A stretch of DNA of 11,334 nt from Candidatus Aenigmatarchaeota archaeon (GTDB taxonomy: Archaea; Aenigmatarchaeota; Aenigmatarchaeia; CG10238-14; SpSt-28): the NCBI GenBank assembly GCA_023256115.1, contig JAGDWU010000021.1, positions 1 to 11,334 on the forward strand, written 5' to 3'. Positions 6,172-11,334 of this stretch are shown in pieces. Position 1 is the stretch's first letter. Each line of letters opens with the position of its first letter. Below the pieces are notes generated by a model. The model worked only from the letters and a program-made list of their open reading frames with translations, did no database searches and was not told where the DNA came from. The position numbers and the translations under genes are program-made.

Positions 6172-7494
6172 ATGAGCACGAAAATTGCAACTCTCGATAT
6201 CATTAGCTTAGATGAGAAAGGTAGAGGAATAGCTCTTTATAATAATAAAAAAGTTTATGTTAACTATGCTATTCCAGGAGATAAAGTTAAAGTTAAAATA
6301 AAGCCTATATTTAAACGCGGCTTTGTTAATTACTATGAAGGGAAAATAGTTGAAATATTATCTGAAGGAGAAGGAAGAATAAAACCAAAATGCAAATATT
6401 TCGGCTTATGTGGTGGTTGTAGATTTCAAAATTGGGATTACAAATATCAGCTTAAATTTAAAAAATGGCTTATTGAGAAATATTTTTCTAAATGGAATTT
6501 GAAATGTGAAATATTAGATGTAATCCCATCTCCTAAAATTTTTTATTACAGAAATAGAATGGATTATTCAATTTCATATGATGGTAAAATTGGGCTTAAA
6601 AAGTATGGAAGTTGGAAAGAGATAGTAGATATAGAAGAGTGTTTTTTGTTATCCGAAGAAGGAAATAAAATTATAAAAATTGTTAAAGATATTATAAGTA
6701 AAAGCAATATACCTGGTTGGGACTTAATTAAACACGAAGGATTACTAAGATATCTAATTATCAGAGAAGGAAAATTTACAAAGGAAAGAATGGTTTATTT
6801 TATAGTTGGAAAAGATGATTTTAAAAAGTTAGAAGAAATTAAAAATGCTTTAATATCTGAAAATGTTGCAACAAGCATAGTATATGGAATAAATAGCTCG
6901 CCAATTGATGTTTCTTTTGCTAAAAATATTGTTTTTGCATTTGGTAATGATCATCTAAAAGAAAAAATAAATGATATAATATTTCATATCCATCCAAATG
7001 CATTTTTTCAATCTAATTCTTATTTAGCTTCACGACTTGCTGAAGAAGTTATTAAAAGAGCGAGAGATGGTTATAGAGCTTTGGATTTATATTCAGGAGT
7101 TGGATTTTTTACTTTATTTTTATCAAAAAGTTTTAAAGAAGTTATAGGAATTGAAGCTGAGGAAGAAGCCATTAAATCAGCAAATATAAATGCTAAGTTA
7201 AATGAAATATCAAATGTTAAATTTATAGCTGCTAAAGTTGAAGACATAGAAAAATTTGAAAATGTAGATGTAATTATAATAGATCCGCCAAGACAAGGAA
7301 TGACTAGAAAAGCTAGGAAAGCTATTTTAAATATTAATCCAAAAAGAATAATCTATGTTTCTTGCAATCCAGAAAGCATGGCAAGAGATATATCAAAAAT
7401 GAAAGGATATAAAATTTCAGAGCCAATTCAACCAATAGATATGTTTCCTCAAACTCCGCATATAGAATTGGTAGCTACTTTAGAAAGGATTTAA
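6172..7494 (+). CDS. RlmD/TrmA-type RNA (uracil-C5)-methyltransferase with TRAM domain and Fe-S site
   Basis: The 440-residue protein has the full RumA architecture. A TRAM RNA-binding domain spans about 1-62. A [4Fe-4S] site is formed by C74, C80 and C83 (motif CxxxxxCGGC) with C157 as likely fourth ligand. The Rossmann SAM domain has LDLYSGVGFFT at 305-315 and IIDPPRQG at 369-376. The catalytic nucleophile is C398 in YVSCNP, and the C-terminal HIELVATLER block carries the general base E432. It methylates uracil C5 in structured RNA. Characterised archaeal relatives (Pyrococcus PAB0719) act on tRNA U54, so TrmU54 activity is the best guess, but rRNA cannot be excluded. The archaeal genes are thought to derive from bacterial transfer. 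It ends 1 bp before the convergent eL40 stop. Family firm, RNA target inferred. Confidence 0.93.
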   Translation: MSTKIATLDIISLDEKGRGIALYNNKKVYVNYAIPGDKVKVKIKPIFKRGFVNYYEGKIVEILSEGEGRIKPKCKYFGLCGGCRFQNWDYKYQLKFKKWLIEKYFSKWNLKCEILDVIPSPKIFYYRNRMDYSISYDGKIGLKKYGSWKEIVDIEECFLLSEEGNKIIKIVKDIISKSNIPGWDLIKHEGLLRYLIIREGKFTKERMVYFIVGKDDFKKLEEIKNALISENVATSIVYGINSSPIDVSFAKNIVFAFGNDHLKEKINDIIFHIHPNAFFQSNSYLASRLAEEVIKRARDGYRALDLYSGVGFFTLFLSKSFKEVIGIEAEEEAIKSANINAKLNEISNVKFIAAKVEDIEKFENVDVIIIDPPRQGMTRKARKAILNINPKRIIYVSCNPESMARDISKMKGYKISEPIQPIDMFPQTPHIELVATLERI

Positions 7495-7495
7495 G

Positions 7496-7678
7496 TTATT
7501 TTAATCCAGTCTTTATTAATATTCTTTTAGGTCTTAATGCTTTTGATCCGCATTTTCTACATTTTACCTTTCCTTCTTTAACTTGAATTGGTAAAGCTCT
7601 AATTTTAGATTTACATTTTTTACATACAAATACATTTCTAAATAATCTTTGCTCTACAGCACTATCTAATTTTTTCAT
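7496..7678 (-). CDS. rpl40e: 50S ribosomal protein eL40 (L40e)
   Basis: This is a 60-residue zinc-ribbon protein. C19 and C22 (VCKKCKSK) and C40 and C43 (KCRKCGSK) form the zinc site, and the flanking sequence (RLFRNVFVC at 11-19, ALRPKR at 47-52) is diagnostic for eL40. It has the longer, eukaryote-like 17-residue spacing between Cys pairs (IRALPIQVKEGKVK). The ATG at 7678 sits about 23 nt from a good TATA box with no Shine-Dalgarno motif, consistent with leaderless expression. The gene stands alone on the minus strand, abutting the convergent methyltransferase gene at its 3' end. A degenerate copy of its own coding sequence lies immediately upstream. Assignment is firm. Confidence 0.94.
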   Translation of the reverse strand: MKKLDSAVEQRLFRNVFVCKKCKSKIRALPIQVKEGKVKCRKCGSKALRPKRILIKTGLK

Positions 7679-7690
7679 AACATTTTAGAA

Positions 7691-7706
7691 AATTTATATA
7701 TTAAGC
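7691..7706 (-). promoter_or_regulatory. TATA box for the eL40 gene
   Basis: On the minus strand the site reads GCTTAATATATAAATT, centred about 20-23 nt upstream of the eL40 ATG at 7678, as expected for a leaderless archaeal transcript. It overlaps the far end of the degenerate eL40 copy, so the present promoter may have been built partly from that duplicate. Inferred from spacing. Confidence 0.5.
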
Positions 7707-7786
7707 ACTTTTCGCAATTTTTTGATTTGCACCTTTTGCAAAACAAATTTTTAACTAATTTTTTATTGCGCTACCTAATTTTTTCA
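7705..7786 (-). pseudogene. Decayed tandem copy of the eL40 gene
   Basis: On the minus strand an ATG at 7786 opens MKKLGSAIKN followed by a TAG; intact eL40 starts MKKLDSAVEQ. Around this start the DNA matches the true gene nearly base for base (7771-7790 against 7661-7680). After a shift of frame the same strand encodes KNLFCKRCKSKNCEKC (ending at 7705), matching the true RNVFVCKKCKSK and CRKC in the same order. ATG to first Cys is 46 nt here and 54 nt in the intact gene, so indels have broken the frame. The matching Cys codons differ synonymously (TGC for TGT), which suggests an old coding duplicate rather than a recent repeat. The inter-Cys loop and C-terminal tail are missing. It cannot make eL40. 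Chance similarity is the alternative, though order, strand and spacing argue against it. Confidence 0.6.
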
Positions 7787-7798
7787 TAAAGTATTTTA

Positions 7799-8362
7799 AT
7801 GAAAAAATATGTTAGATTCTTAGGAATTGACGATTCGTATTTTGAGAGAAAAAAAGAAAATTGCAAATTAGTTGGAGTAATAACAAGGGGAAATGAGCTT
7901 TTAGAAGGTGTTTTAATAAGAGAAATAAAAGTTGATGGTTTGGATTCAACAGAAAAAATCATTGATATGGTAAAAAATAGTAAATATTTTGAACAGATAA
8001 AAGTTATATTTTTAAGCGGAATAACATTTGCTGGATTTAATATTGTTAGTGTTAAGAATATATATGAAAATCTAAAAATTCCAGTAATAGTTTTTATGCG
8101 AAAATATCCAAATTTTGATAAAATATATGATGCTTTAAAAAAATATTTTAAAGATTGGAAAAAAAGAATTGAACTAATAGAACAAGCTGGAAAAATTTAT
8201 GAATTTATGAATGCTTACTATCAAATTTGCGGAATTGATTTTGAAAAAGCTAAAAAAGTAATAAAAGAAAGTATAAAAGTTGGAAATGTGCCAGAATGTT
8301 TAAGAATAGCTCACTTAATAGCAAGCTCTTTAGAATTGGGCGAAAGTAAAGGAAGAGCGTAA
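7799..8362 (+). CDS. DUF99 family protein (endonuclease V-like fold)
   Basis: The 187-residue protein matches DUF99 along its length: RFLGIDDSYF at 6-15 with the acidic pair D11/D12, LVGVITRG at 24-31, EGVLIREIKVDGLDST at 36-51, FLSGITFAGFN at 71-81, PVIVFMRKYP at 95-104, RIAHLIAS at 169-176 and GESKGRA at the C-terminus. DUF99 is an archaeal family distantly related to endonuclease V; the N-terminal Asp pair and later acidic residues are candidates for metal binding. Its biological role is unproven. The gene starts divergently, 120 bp from eL40, and is followed after 32 bp by the signal peptidase gene, which has its own TATA box. Family call firm; biochemical role unknown. Confidence 0.92.
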   Translation: MKKYVRFLGIDDSYFERKKENCKLVGVITRGNELLEGVLIREIKVDGLDSTEKIIDMVKNSKYFEQIKVIFLSGITFAGFNIVSVKNIYENLKIPVIVFMRKYPNFDKIYDALKKYFKDWKKRIELIEQAGKIYEFMNAYYQICGIDFEKAKKVIKESIKVGNVPECLRIAHLIASSLELGESKGRA

Positions 8363-8365
8363 AGC

Positions 8366-8379
8366 ACTTAAATAAGTTA
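8366..8379 (+). promoter_or_regulatory. TATA box for the signal peptidase-TFS unit
   Basis: CACTTAAATAAGTT lies in the 32-bp gap after the DUF99 stop, centred about 23 nt before the signal peptidase ATG at 8395. Sequence and spacing fit a leaderless archaeal promoter. The core is nearly self-complementary (ACTTA, then TAAGT). Confidence 0.5.
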
Positions 8380-8394
8380 ATGAAAATATATTAA

Positions 8395-8952
8395 ATGACT
8401 TCATTTGAATATTATTTAAAAGAGTGGATAATTCCAATAGCTATTGCAATAATTTTAGTTATAGTATTTTATTCTTTCTTATCTTTTGTTTTAAAAACAA
8501 ATTTTCCGCTTGTTGTTGTTGTTAGCAGATCTATGGAACATGCAGAAAATATAGATAAAAAGTATTACAAATATTTTGAAAACTTAGGTTATAATATAGC
8601 TCAAATTAATCAATTTCCAATTAAGCATGGTTTTGGTATAGGAGATGTACTAGTTATAATGAAGCAAGAGAAATATAATGTTGGAGATGTAATAGCATTT
8701 GTTCCTAAATGCCACCAAACTTTAGAATGTTTGTATGAACCTGCTTGCAAAGGAATTCCTATTGTTCATAGAATTGTAAAAATAAATGATGATAATACTT
8801 ATATGACAAAAGGGGATAACAATGAAGATTTAATTAGGAAATGCTTTTCTGAAGAAAAAATAGAAAGTGATTGGATTGAAGGAAAAGTTATTTTTGTTTT
8901 ACCAAAAATTGGTTTAATAAGATATTTAATATATAAAATATTAAACATATGA
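8395..8952 (+). CDS. Signal peptidase I, archaeal type (S26B)
   Basis: The 185-residue membrane protease cleaves signal peptides of exported proteins on the outer face of the membrane. An N-terminal transmembrane helix (about 12-33) anchors it. The catalytic Ser is S46 in VVVSRSMEH (41-49), H125 in PIVHRIV replaces the bacterial Lys as expected for the archaeal/ER type, and the KGDNN box at 139-143 supplies the conserved Asp. GDVIAF at 97-102 is the usual box C strand. Between GDVIAF and the catalytic His is a segment with three cysteines (C106, C112, C118), with C150 further on; these are not part of the catalytic signature and may form disulfides or bind metal. The last 4 bp overlap the TFS start, so the two genes are coupled. 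Confidence 0.9.
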   Translation: MTSFEYYLKEWIIPIAIAIILVIVFYSFLSFVLKTNFPLVVVVSRSMEHAENIDKKYYKYFENLGYNIAQINQFPIKHGFGIGDVLVIMKQEKYNVGDVIAFVPKCHQTLECLYEPACKGIPIVHRIVKINDDNTYMTKGDNNEDLIRKCFSEEKIESDWIEGKVIFVLPKIGLIRYLIYKILNI

Positions 8953-9269
8953 TAAAATTCTGCCCAAAATGCAAAATATTAATGAGGCCTCAAGTGATAA
9001 AGAACGAAAAATATTTAGTTTGCCCAAAGTGCGGACATAAAGAAAAAGTAAAAGAAAAAATAATTTTAACTTCAAAATTAGAATCAAAAGACGAAACAAA
9101 AATAGGTTCTCAAGTAATGGAGAATTTACCAATTACAAAAATTACTTGCCCGAAATGTGGAAATAATGAAGCATATTATTGGTTGCAACAAACTAGATCT
9201 GCTGATGAACCACCAACAGAATTTTATAAATGTACTAAATGCGGATATCAATGGAGGTCTTATGGTTAA
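8949..9269 (+). CDS. tfs: Transcription factor S (TFS), archaeal TFIIS/Rpb9-like cleavage factor
   Basis: The 106-residue protein carries two zinc ribbons. The N-terminal one uses C5, C8, C25 and C28 (FCPKC, VCPKCGH) and the C-terminal one uses C67, C70, C95 and C98 (TCPKCG, KCTKCGY). The acidic pair D86/E87 in QTRSADEPPTEFY is the tip that reaches the RNA polymerase active site and stimulates cleavage of backtracked transcripts, so this is a functional-type TFS rather than an inhibitory paralog. It overlaps the signal peptidase gene by 4 bp and is followed after 28 bp by eL18, placing transcript cleavage beside ribosomal protein genes. Assignment is firm. Confidence 0.96.
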   Translation: MIKFCPKCKILMRPQVIKNEKYLVCPKCGHKEKVKEKIILTSKLESKDETKIGSQVMENLPITKITCPKCGNNEAYYWLQQTRSADEPPTEFYKCTKCGYQWRSYG

Positions 9270-9279
9270 TTTAATTTAC
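9266..9279 (+). promoter_or_regulatory. Possible TATA box for the eL18-uL13-uS9 operon
   Basis: TTAATTTAATTTAC overlaps the TFS stop codon and is centred about 26 nt before the eL18 ATG at 9298. This spacing would allow a leaderless start for the ribosomal operon in addition to read-through from TFS. The sequence is A/T-rich like everything nearby, so the call is weak. Confidence 0.35.
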
Positions 9280-9297
9280 AAAATTGGAAAATAAATA

Positions 9298-9663
9298 ATG
9301 GTTAAACCAACTGGTCCAACAAACCCATATTTAAAAAAATTAATAATAAAAATTGAAAGAGTTAGCAAAAAGAATAAATCTAGATTTTGGGCTTATGTAG
9401 CAGAATTATTAAAAAAACCAAGAAGAAAAAGAGTTGAAGTAAATTTGTGGAAAATTTCTAAATATGCAAATGATAATGACACTATTATAGTTCCTGGTAA
9501 AGTTTTGGGTTATGGTGAGCTGACAAAAAAAGTTATAATTGCTGCATGGAAATTTTCAAAAAATGCAGAAAGAAAAATTATTAACTCTGGCTCAAAAGTA
9601 ATAAGTATTGAAGAATTATTAGAAAGAAATCCAAAAGGAAGTAATGTAAAGATTATTATATAA
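9298..9663 (+). CDS. rpl18e: 50S ribosomal protein eL18 (L18e)
   Basis: The protein has 121 residues, the usual archaeal length. Recognisable eL18 features are the N-terminal PTGPTNPYLKKLI, the RFWAYVAELLKKPRRKRVEVN block (29-49), KVLGYGELTKKVIIAAWKFS (68-87) and a closing GSKVISIEELLERNPKG. It binds 23S rRNA in the large subunit. It is first in the canonical archaeal order eL18-uL13-uS9, with only 3 bp to the uL13 start. Only a weak purine run precedes the ATG. Assignment is firm. Confidence 0.95.
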   Translation: MVKPTGPTNPYLKKLIIKIERVSKKNKSRFWAYVAELLKKPRRKRVEVNLWKISKYANDNDTIIVPGKVLGYGELTKKVIIAAWKFSKNAERKIINSGSKVISIEELLERNPKGSNVKIII

Positions 9664-9666
9664 AAT

Positions 9667-10095
9667 ATGGAAGAAAAAATAATAGATGCATCTAACAAAA
9701 TTGCTGGAAGATTAGCAAGTATAGTTGCTAAAATGCTTTTAGAAGGTGAAAAAGTTGTAATTGTAAATGCTGAAAAAGCGATAATTAGCGGAAATCCACA
9801 ATTTTTAAAAAAATTCTTTTTAGAAAGAAGACATAGAGGAGATCCTTATAAAGGGCCTTTCTATCCTCGCTATCCAGATCAAATTTTAAAAAGAATGATT
9901 AGAGGTATGTTACCATATAAAAAAGAAAAAGGGAGAAATGCTTTAAAAAGATTAAAAGTTTTTATTGGCATTCCAAATGAATATAAAAATGCAAAATTTT
10001 TTGAAATAAAAGTAAAAGAGGCAAAAGATTTAAGATGCAAATATATGACTTTAGGAGAAATTTCAGAATATATTGGAGCTAAAAAATTATGGTAA
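9667..10095 (+). CDS. rpl13: 50S ribosomal protein uL13
   Basis: The protein has 142 residues, typical for archaeal uL13. The N-terminal signature is clear: IIDASNKIAGRLASIVAKML (5-24), then VVIVNAEKAIISGN (30-43), RRHRGDPYKGPFYPRYPDQI (54-73) and MIRGMLPYKKEKGRNALKRL (77-96). It is an early-assembly large-subunit protein. It lies 3 bp after eL18 and overlaps uS9 by 7 bp, so translation is coupled. Its ATG is preceded by TATAAAAT without a Shine-Dalgarno motif. Assignment is firm. Confidence 0.96.
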   Translation: MEEKIIDASNKIAGRLASIVAKMLLEGEKVVIVNAEKAIISGNPQFLKKFFLERRHRGDPYKGPFYPRYPDQILKRMIRGMLPYKKEKGRNALKRLKVFIGIPNEYKNAKFFEIKVKEAKDLRCKYMTLGEISEYIGAKKLW

Positions 10096-10556
10096 AAGTT
10101 CAAGAATTGGCAGAAAAATTAAAATTTGACAAGGAAGTAATTATTCATGCAGTTGGAAAAAGAAAACTTGCAAGAGCAAGAGTTTATGTTAAAAGTGGGA
10201 GCGGAAAAATAACAATTAATGGTGTTCCATTAAAATATTGGGGTACTCCAATTCTAAGATCAAGAATTCAAGAAGTTTTAGAAATAGCGAGAGCTTATTT
10301 AGGAGATGAACTAAATAAATATGATATAAAAATAATTGCTAATAGCGGCGGATTAGTTTCTCAAGCAGAAGCCATTAGAAACGGAATAGCAAGAGCTTTA
10401 AGTTATATGTTTGGAAGCGAAGTTAAAAAAATATTTGAAAACTATGATAAATACTTAATAATTTGGGATCCGAGAAGATGTGAACCACATAGAAGCAATC
10501 AAAAAGGAGCGAGCTCAGAAGGATCAAGAAGACATAAACAAAGATCAAAAAGATAA
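10089..10556 (+). CDS. rps9: 30S ribosomal protein uS9
   Basis: The 155-residue protein has the family core AVGKRKLARARVYVKSGSGK (21-40), NSGGLVSQAEAIRNGIARAL (105-124) and the basic C-terminal tail ending RRHKQRSKR, which reaches the P-site tRNA anticodon stem. It overlaps uL13 by 7 bp. GGAG at 10075-10078, ten bases before the ATG, is one of the few Shine-Dalgarno-like motifs in the window and fits an internal operon gene. The tail-coding end overlaps the convergent glycosylase gene by 12 bp. In other archaea rpoN normally follows on the same strand; here it is displaced about 740 bp. Assignment is firm. Confidence 0.95.
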   Translation: MVKVQELAEKLKFDKEVIIHAVGKRKLARARVYVKSGSGKITINGVPLKYWGTPILRSRIQEVLEIARAYLGDELNKYDIKIIANSGGLVSQAEAIRNGIARALSYMFGSEVKKIFENYDKYLIIWDPRRCEPHRSNQKGASSEGSRRHKQRSKR

Positions 10557-11099
10557 TTTTGAAACCCATCTATTTCCTTTTATAAAAAATCTTAAATTTT
10601 CATTAACATCTTTAACTACTCCAATTCTTTTTGAACTTTCTATTTCAAATTTTTCTTTATTATCACAAATATAAATTTTGCTAGAAGCTTTATAAACTGG
10701 TTTAGCATGTAAACTTTTATCAATTTTTAATGCTCTTGTTAATTTTCCTGGTCCTTTTGTATCCGCTTTAAAATTTATTGGCTCTATAGCTCTAATTAAT
10801 ACTGCTCCTGCCTTATTTTTCTCGTGTGCAACAACATTTAAAAGCCAGTTTGCATGGACCATGTAAATTAAAGTCAAACCGACTTCTCCGTATAATGCGT
10901 CAACAACATATTTTGGAAACCCTATGGAAGCTCTAGAAGCAGGATCTTCTTTTCCAAAATATGCTTCTGTCTCAACTATTTTTCCAATTAATTTTTTTCC
11001 ATTTATTTTTCTTACCAAAAATTTTCCTAGTAATTTAATTGCAACTTCTTTTGGATTTCGCTCATAAAAACTCTTTGCTAATATTTTTAACTTTCTCAT
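10545..11099 (-). CDS. 3-methyladenine (alkyladenine) DNA glycosylase, AAG/MPG family
   Basis: The 184-residue monofunctional glycosylase removes alkylated purines and likely hypoxanthine, opening base-excision repair. Family blocks are VAIKLLGKFLVRK at 19-31, the catalytic IVETEAYFGKEDPA at 41-54 (E45 and Y47 correspond to human AAG E125 and Y127), YMVHANWLLNVV at 79-90, GAVLIRAIEP at 98-107 and the DNA-contact GPGKLTRAL at 117-125, ending in RWVS as in human RGSPWVS. By my alignment the position of human H136 is Arg56 (DPASR), and the usual YG-x-x-x-C-x-N block is the variant seen above, so this is a diverged subfamily. It lies antisense between uS9 and rpoN, overlaps uS9 by 12 bp, and has a TATA box 27 nt upstream. 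Family call firm; activity inferred. Confidence 0.9.
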   Translation of the reverse strand: MRKLKILAKSFYERNPKEVAIKLLGKFLVRKINGKKLIGKIVETEAYFGKEDPASRASIGFPKYVVDALYGEVGLTLIYMVHANWLLNVVAHEKNKAGAVLIRAIEPINFKADTKGPGKLTRALKIDKSLHAKPVYKASSKIYICDNKEKFEIESSKRIGVVKDVNENLRFFIKGNRWVSKLSF

Positions 11100-11121
11100 A
11101 ATGTTCTAGAGTAGAAACTTT

Positions 11122-11131
11122 ATTTTAAAAT
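11122..11131. promoter_or_regulatory. Perfectly palindromic TATA element between the glycosylase gene and a small plus-strand ORF
   Basis: ATTTTAAAAT is an exact inverted palindrome centred at 11126.5. Its centre is about 27 nt from the glycosylase ATG (11099, minus strand) and about 27 nt from a plus-strand ATG at 11153. Both distances fit an archaeal TATA box with leaderless transcription, so this may be a bidirectional promoter. For the glycosylase it is well supported; the plus-strand use is speculative. Confidence 0.5.
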
Positions 11132-11152
11132 TAGTTAAAAAAGTATAAATCG

Positions 11153-11233
11153 ATGACAATGATTAACATTAAAAATTATAAATGCAAGAAAGAGTTAAAC
11201 AAAGTTTATAAAATTTTGAAAAATTTTAGATAG
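11153..11233 (+). CDS. Possible 26-residue basic micro-protein
   Basis: A short frame from ATG 11153 to TAG 11231-11233 encodes a Lys/Asn/Tyr-rich peptide beginning MTMINIKNYKCKKEL and ending ILKNFR; a second in-frame ATG is at 11159. It is too short for similarity-based judgement and Lys/Asn/Ile codons are what random A/T-rich DNA yields. The one positive sign is position: its start is 27 nt from the centre of a palindromic TATA element shared with the divergent glycosylase gene. It could equally be part of an untranslated leader for rpoN. Low confidence. Confidence 0.2.
   Translation: MTMINIKNYKCKKELNKVYKILKNFR
11205..11213 (+). promoter_or_regulatory. Candidate TATA box upstream of rpoN
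   Basis: TTTATAAAA is the best TATA match in the 193-bp gap before rpoN, about 84 nt before its ATG, which would give a leader of roughly 55 nt. A weaker GATAAATA near 11266-11273 would give a leaderless start. Because the glycosylase gene separates rpoN from the ribosomal operon, rpoN needs a promoter here. The choice between boxes is uncertain. Beyond these sites and the micro-ORF I see no tRNA, sRNA box pair or repeat in 11100-11292. Confidence 0.3.
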
Positions 11234-11292
11234 TAGAAAGTAATAAGTTAAGTAACAAAAAATTTGATAAATAATAATTAAAAATATTAATA

Positions 11293-11334
11293 ATGATTTT
11301 TCCAATAAGATGCTTCACATGCGGAAAAATAATT
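11293..11334 (+). CDS. rpoN: DNA-directed RNA polymerase subunit N (RpoN/Rpb10), N-terminal 14 residues only
   Basis: The last 42 bases encode MIFPIRCFTCGKII before the window ends. This is the highly conserved N-terminus of RpoN/Rpb10 (typically MIxPVRCFTCGKVI), including the first zinc-binding pair C7 and C10. RpoN is a small zinc-binding assembly subunit of archaeal RNA polymerase. It belongs to the eL18-uL13-uS9-rpoN cluster of archaea, which supports the call despite the short visible part. Here it is separated from uS9 by an antisense glycosylase gene. Confidence 0.9.
   Translation, partial: MIFPIRCFTCGKII

Noticed and set aside
7679..7798. tRNA, tRNA half-gene or CRISPR-like repeat in the eL40-DUF99 gap
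   Set aside because: No T-loop or acceptor-stem pattern is present, and the only repeat is explained by the eL40 gene fragment.
11140..11240. C/D-box sRNA in the gap before rpoN, suggested by GATGAC at 11152
   Set aside because: No CTGA D box follows within a sensible distance on either strand, so the box pair is absent.
1..11334. Mobile element, defence island or CRISPR-Cas system
   Set aside because: I saw no transposase, integrase, terminal inverted repeats, repeat-spacer array or nuclease-helicase cassette; most genes are core archaeal genes.

Overview
The window is archaeal chromosomal DNA. It carries archaeal/eukaryotic-type information genes: ribosomal proteins eL40, eL18, uL13 and uS9, transcription factor S, RNA polymerase subunit N, and a primase-like protein of the archaeo-eukaryotic (AEP) superfamily. 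It also has archaeal TrmI, Pcm, a DUF99 protein and an archaeal-type signal peptidase. Base composition is very A+T-rich and the genes are packed to the point of overlap. Several start codons sit directly downstream of TATA-like boxes with almost no Shine-Dalgarno motif, so many transcripts are probably leaderless. This style, together with a bacterial-type m5U RNA methyltransferase, fits a small-genome DPANN archaeon such as a Nanoarchaeota relative. That placement is inference, and another A+T-rich archaeon is possible.

Layout. Positions 1-1397 (minus strand) hold three membrane-protein genes I cannot assign; the last runs off the left edge. Positions 1442-2691 hold a YjbQ/UPF0047 protein, a conserved unknown protein (minus strand) and a short MgtC-like membrane protein. 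Positions 2684-4048 (minus) hold an AEP primase-like protein. It starts only 4 bp from a divergent two-gene operon at 4053-5500, encoding TrmI (tRNA m1A methyltransferase) and a MinD/ParA-type ATPase with a MinD-like membrane-targeting tail. Positions 5477-6094 (minus) hold Pcm (protein repair), divergent from an RlmD/TrmA-type RNA m5U methyltransferase at 6172-7494, which abuts the convergent eL40 gene (7496-7678). Between eL40 and the DUF99 gene lies what looks like a decayed second copy of the eL40 gene.

From 7799 to 10556 a plus-strand run encodes DUF99, signal peptidase I, TFS, eL18, uL13 and uS9. The last three form the classical archaeal eL18-uL13-uS9-RpoN cluster. Here it is split by an oppositely oriented alkyladenine DNA glycosylase gene (10545-11099). 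RpoN begins only at 11293 and runs off the right edge.

Functional themes are translation and RNA modification (TrmI, m5U methyltransferase, four ribosomal proteins), transcription (TFS, RpoN), DNA maintenance (primase-like protein, glycosylase), protein repair and export (Pcm, signal peptidase), and membrane or spatial functions (MgtC-like, MinD, the unknown membrane trio). I see no CRISPR array, insertion sequence, rRNA or tRNA gene. I found no clear defence or mobile system. The strongest unexplained items are the eL40 remnant, the stand-alone AEP protein, the unknown membrane trio, and a symmetric promoter with a possible 26-residue gene near 11153.
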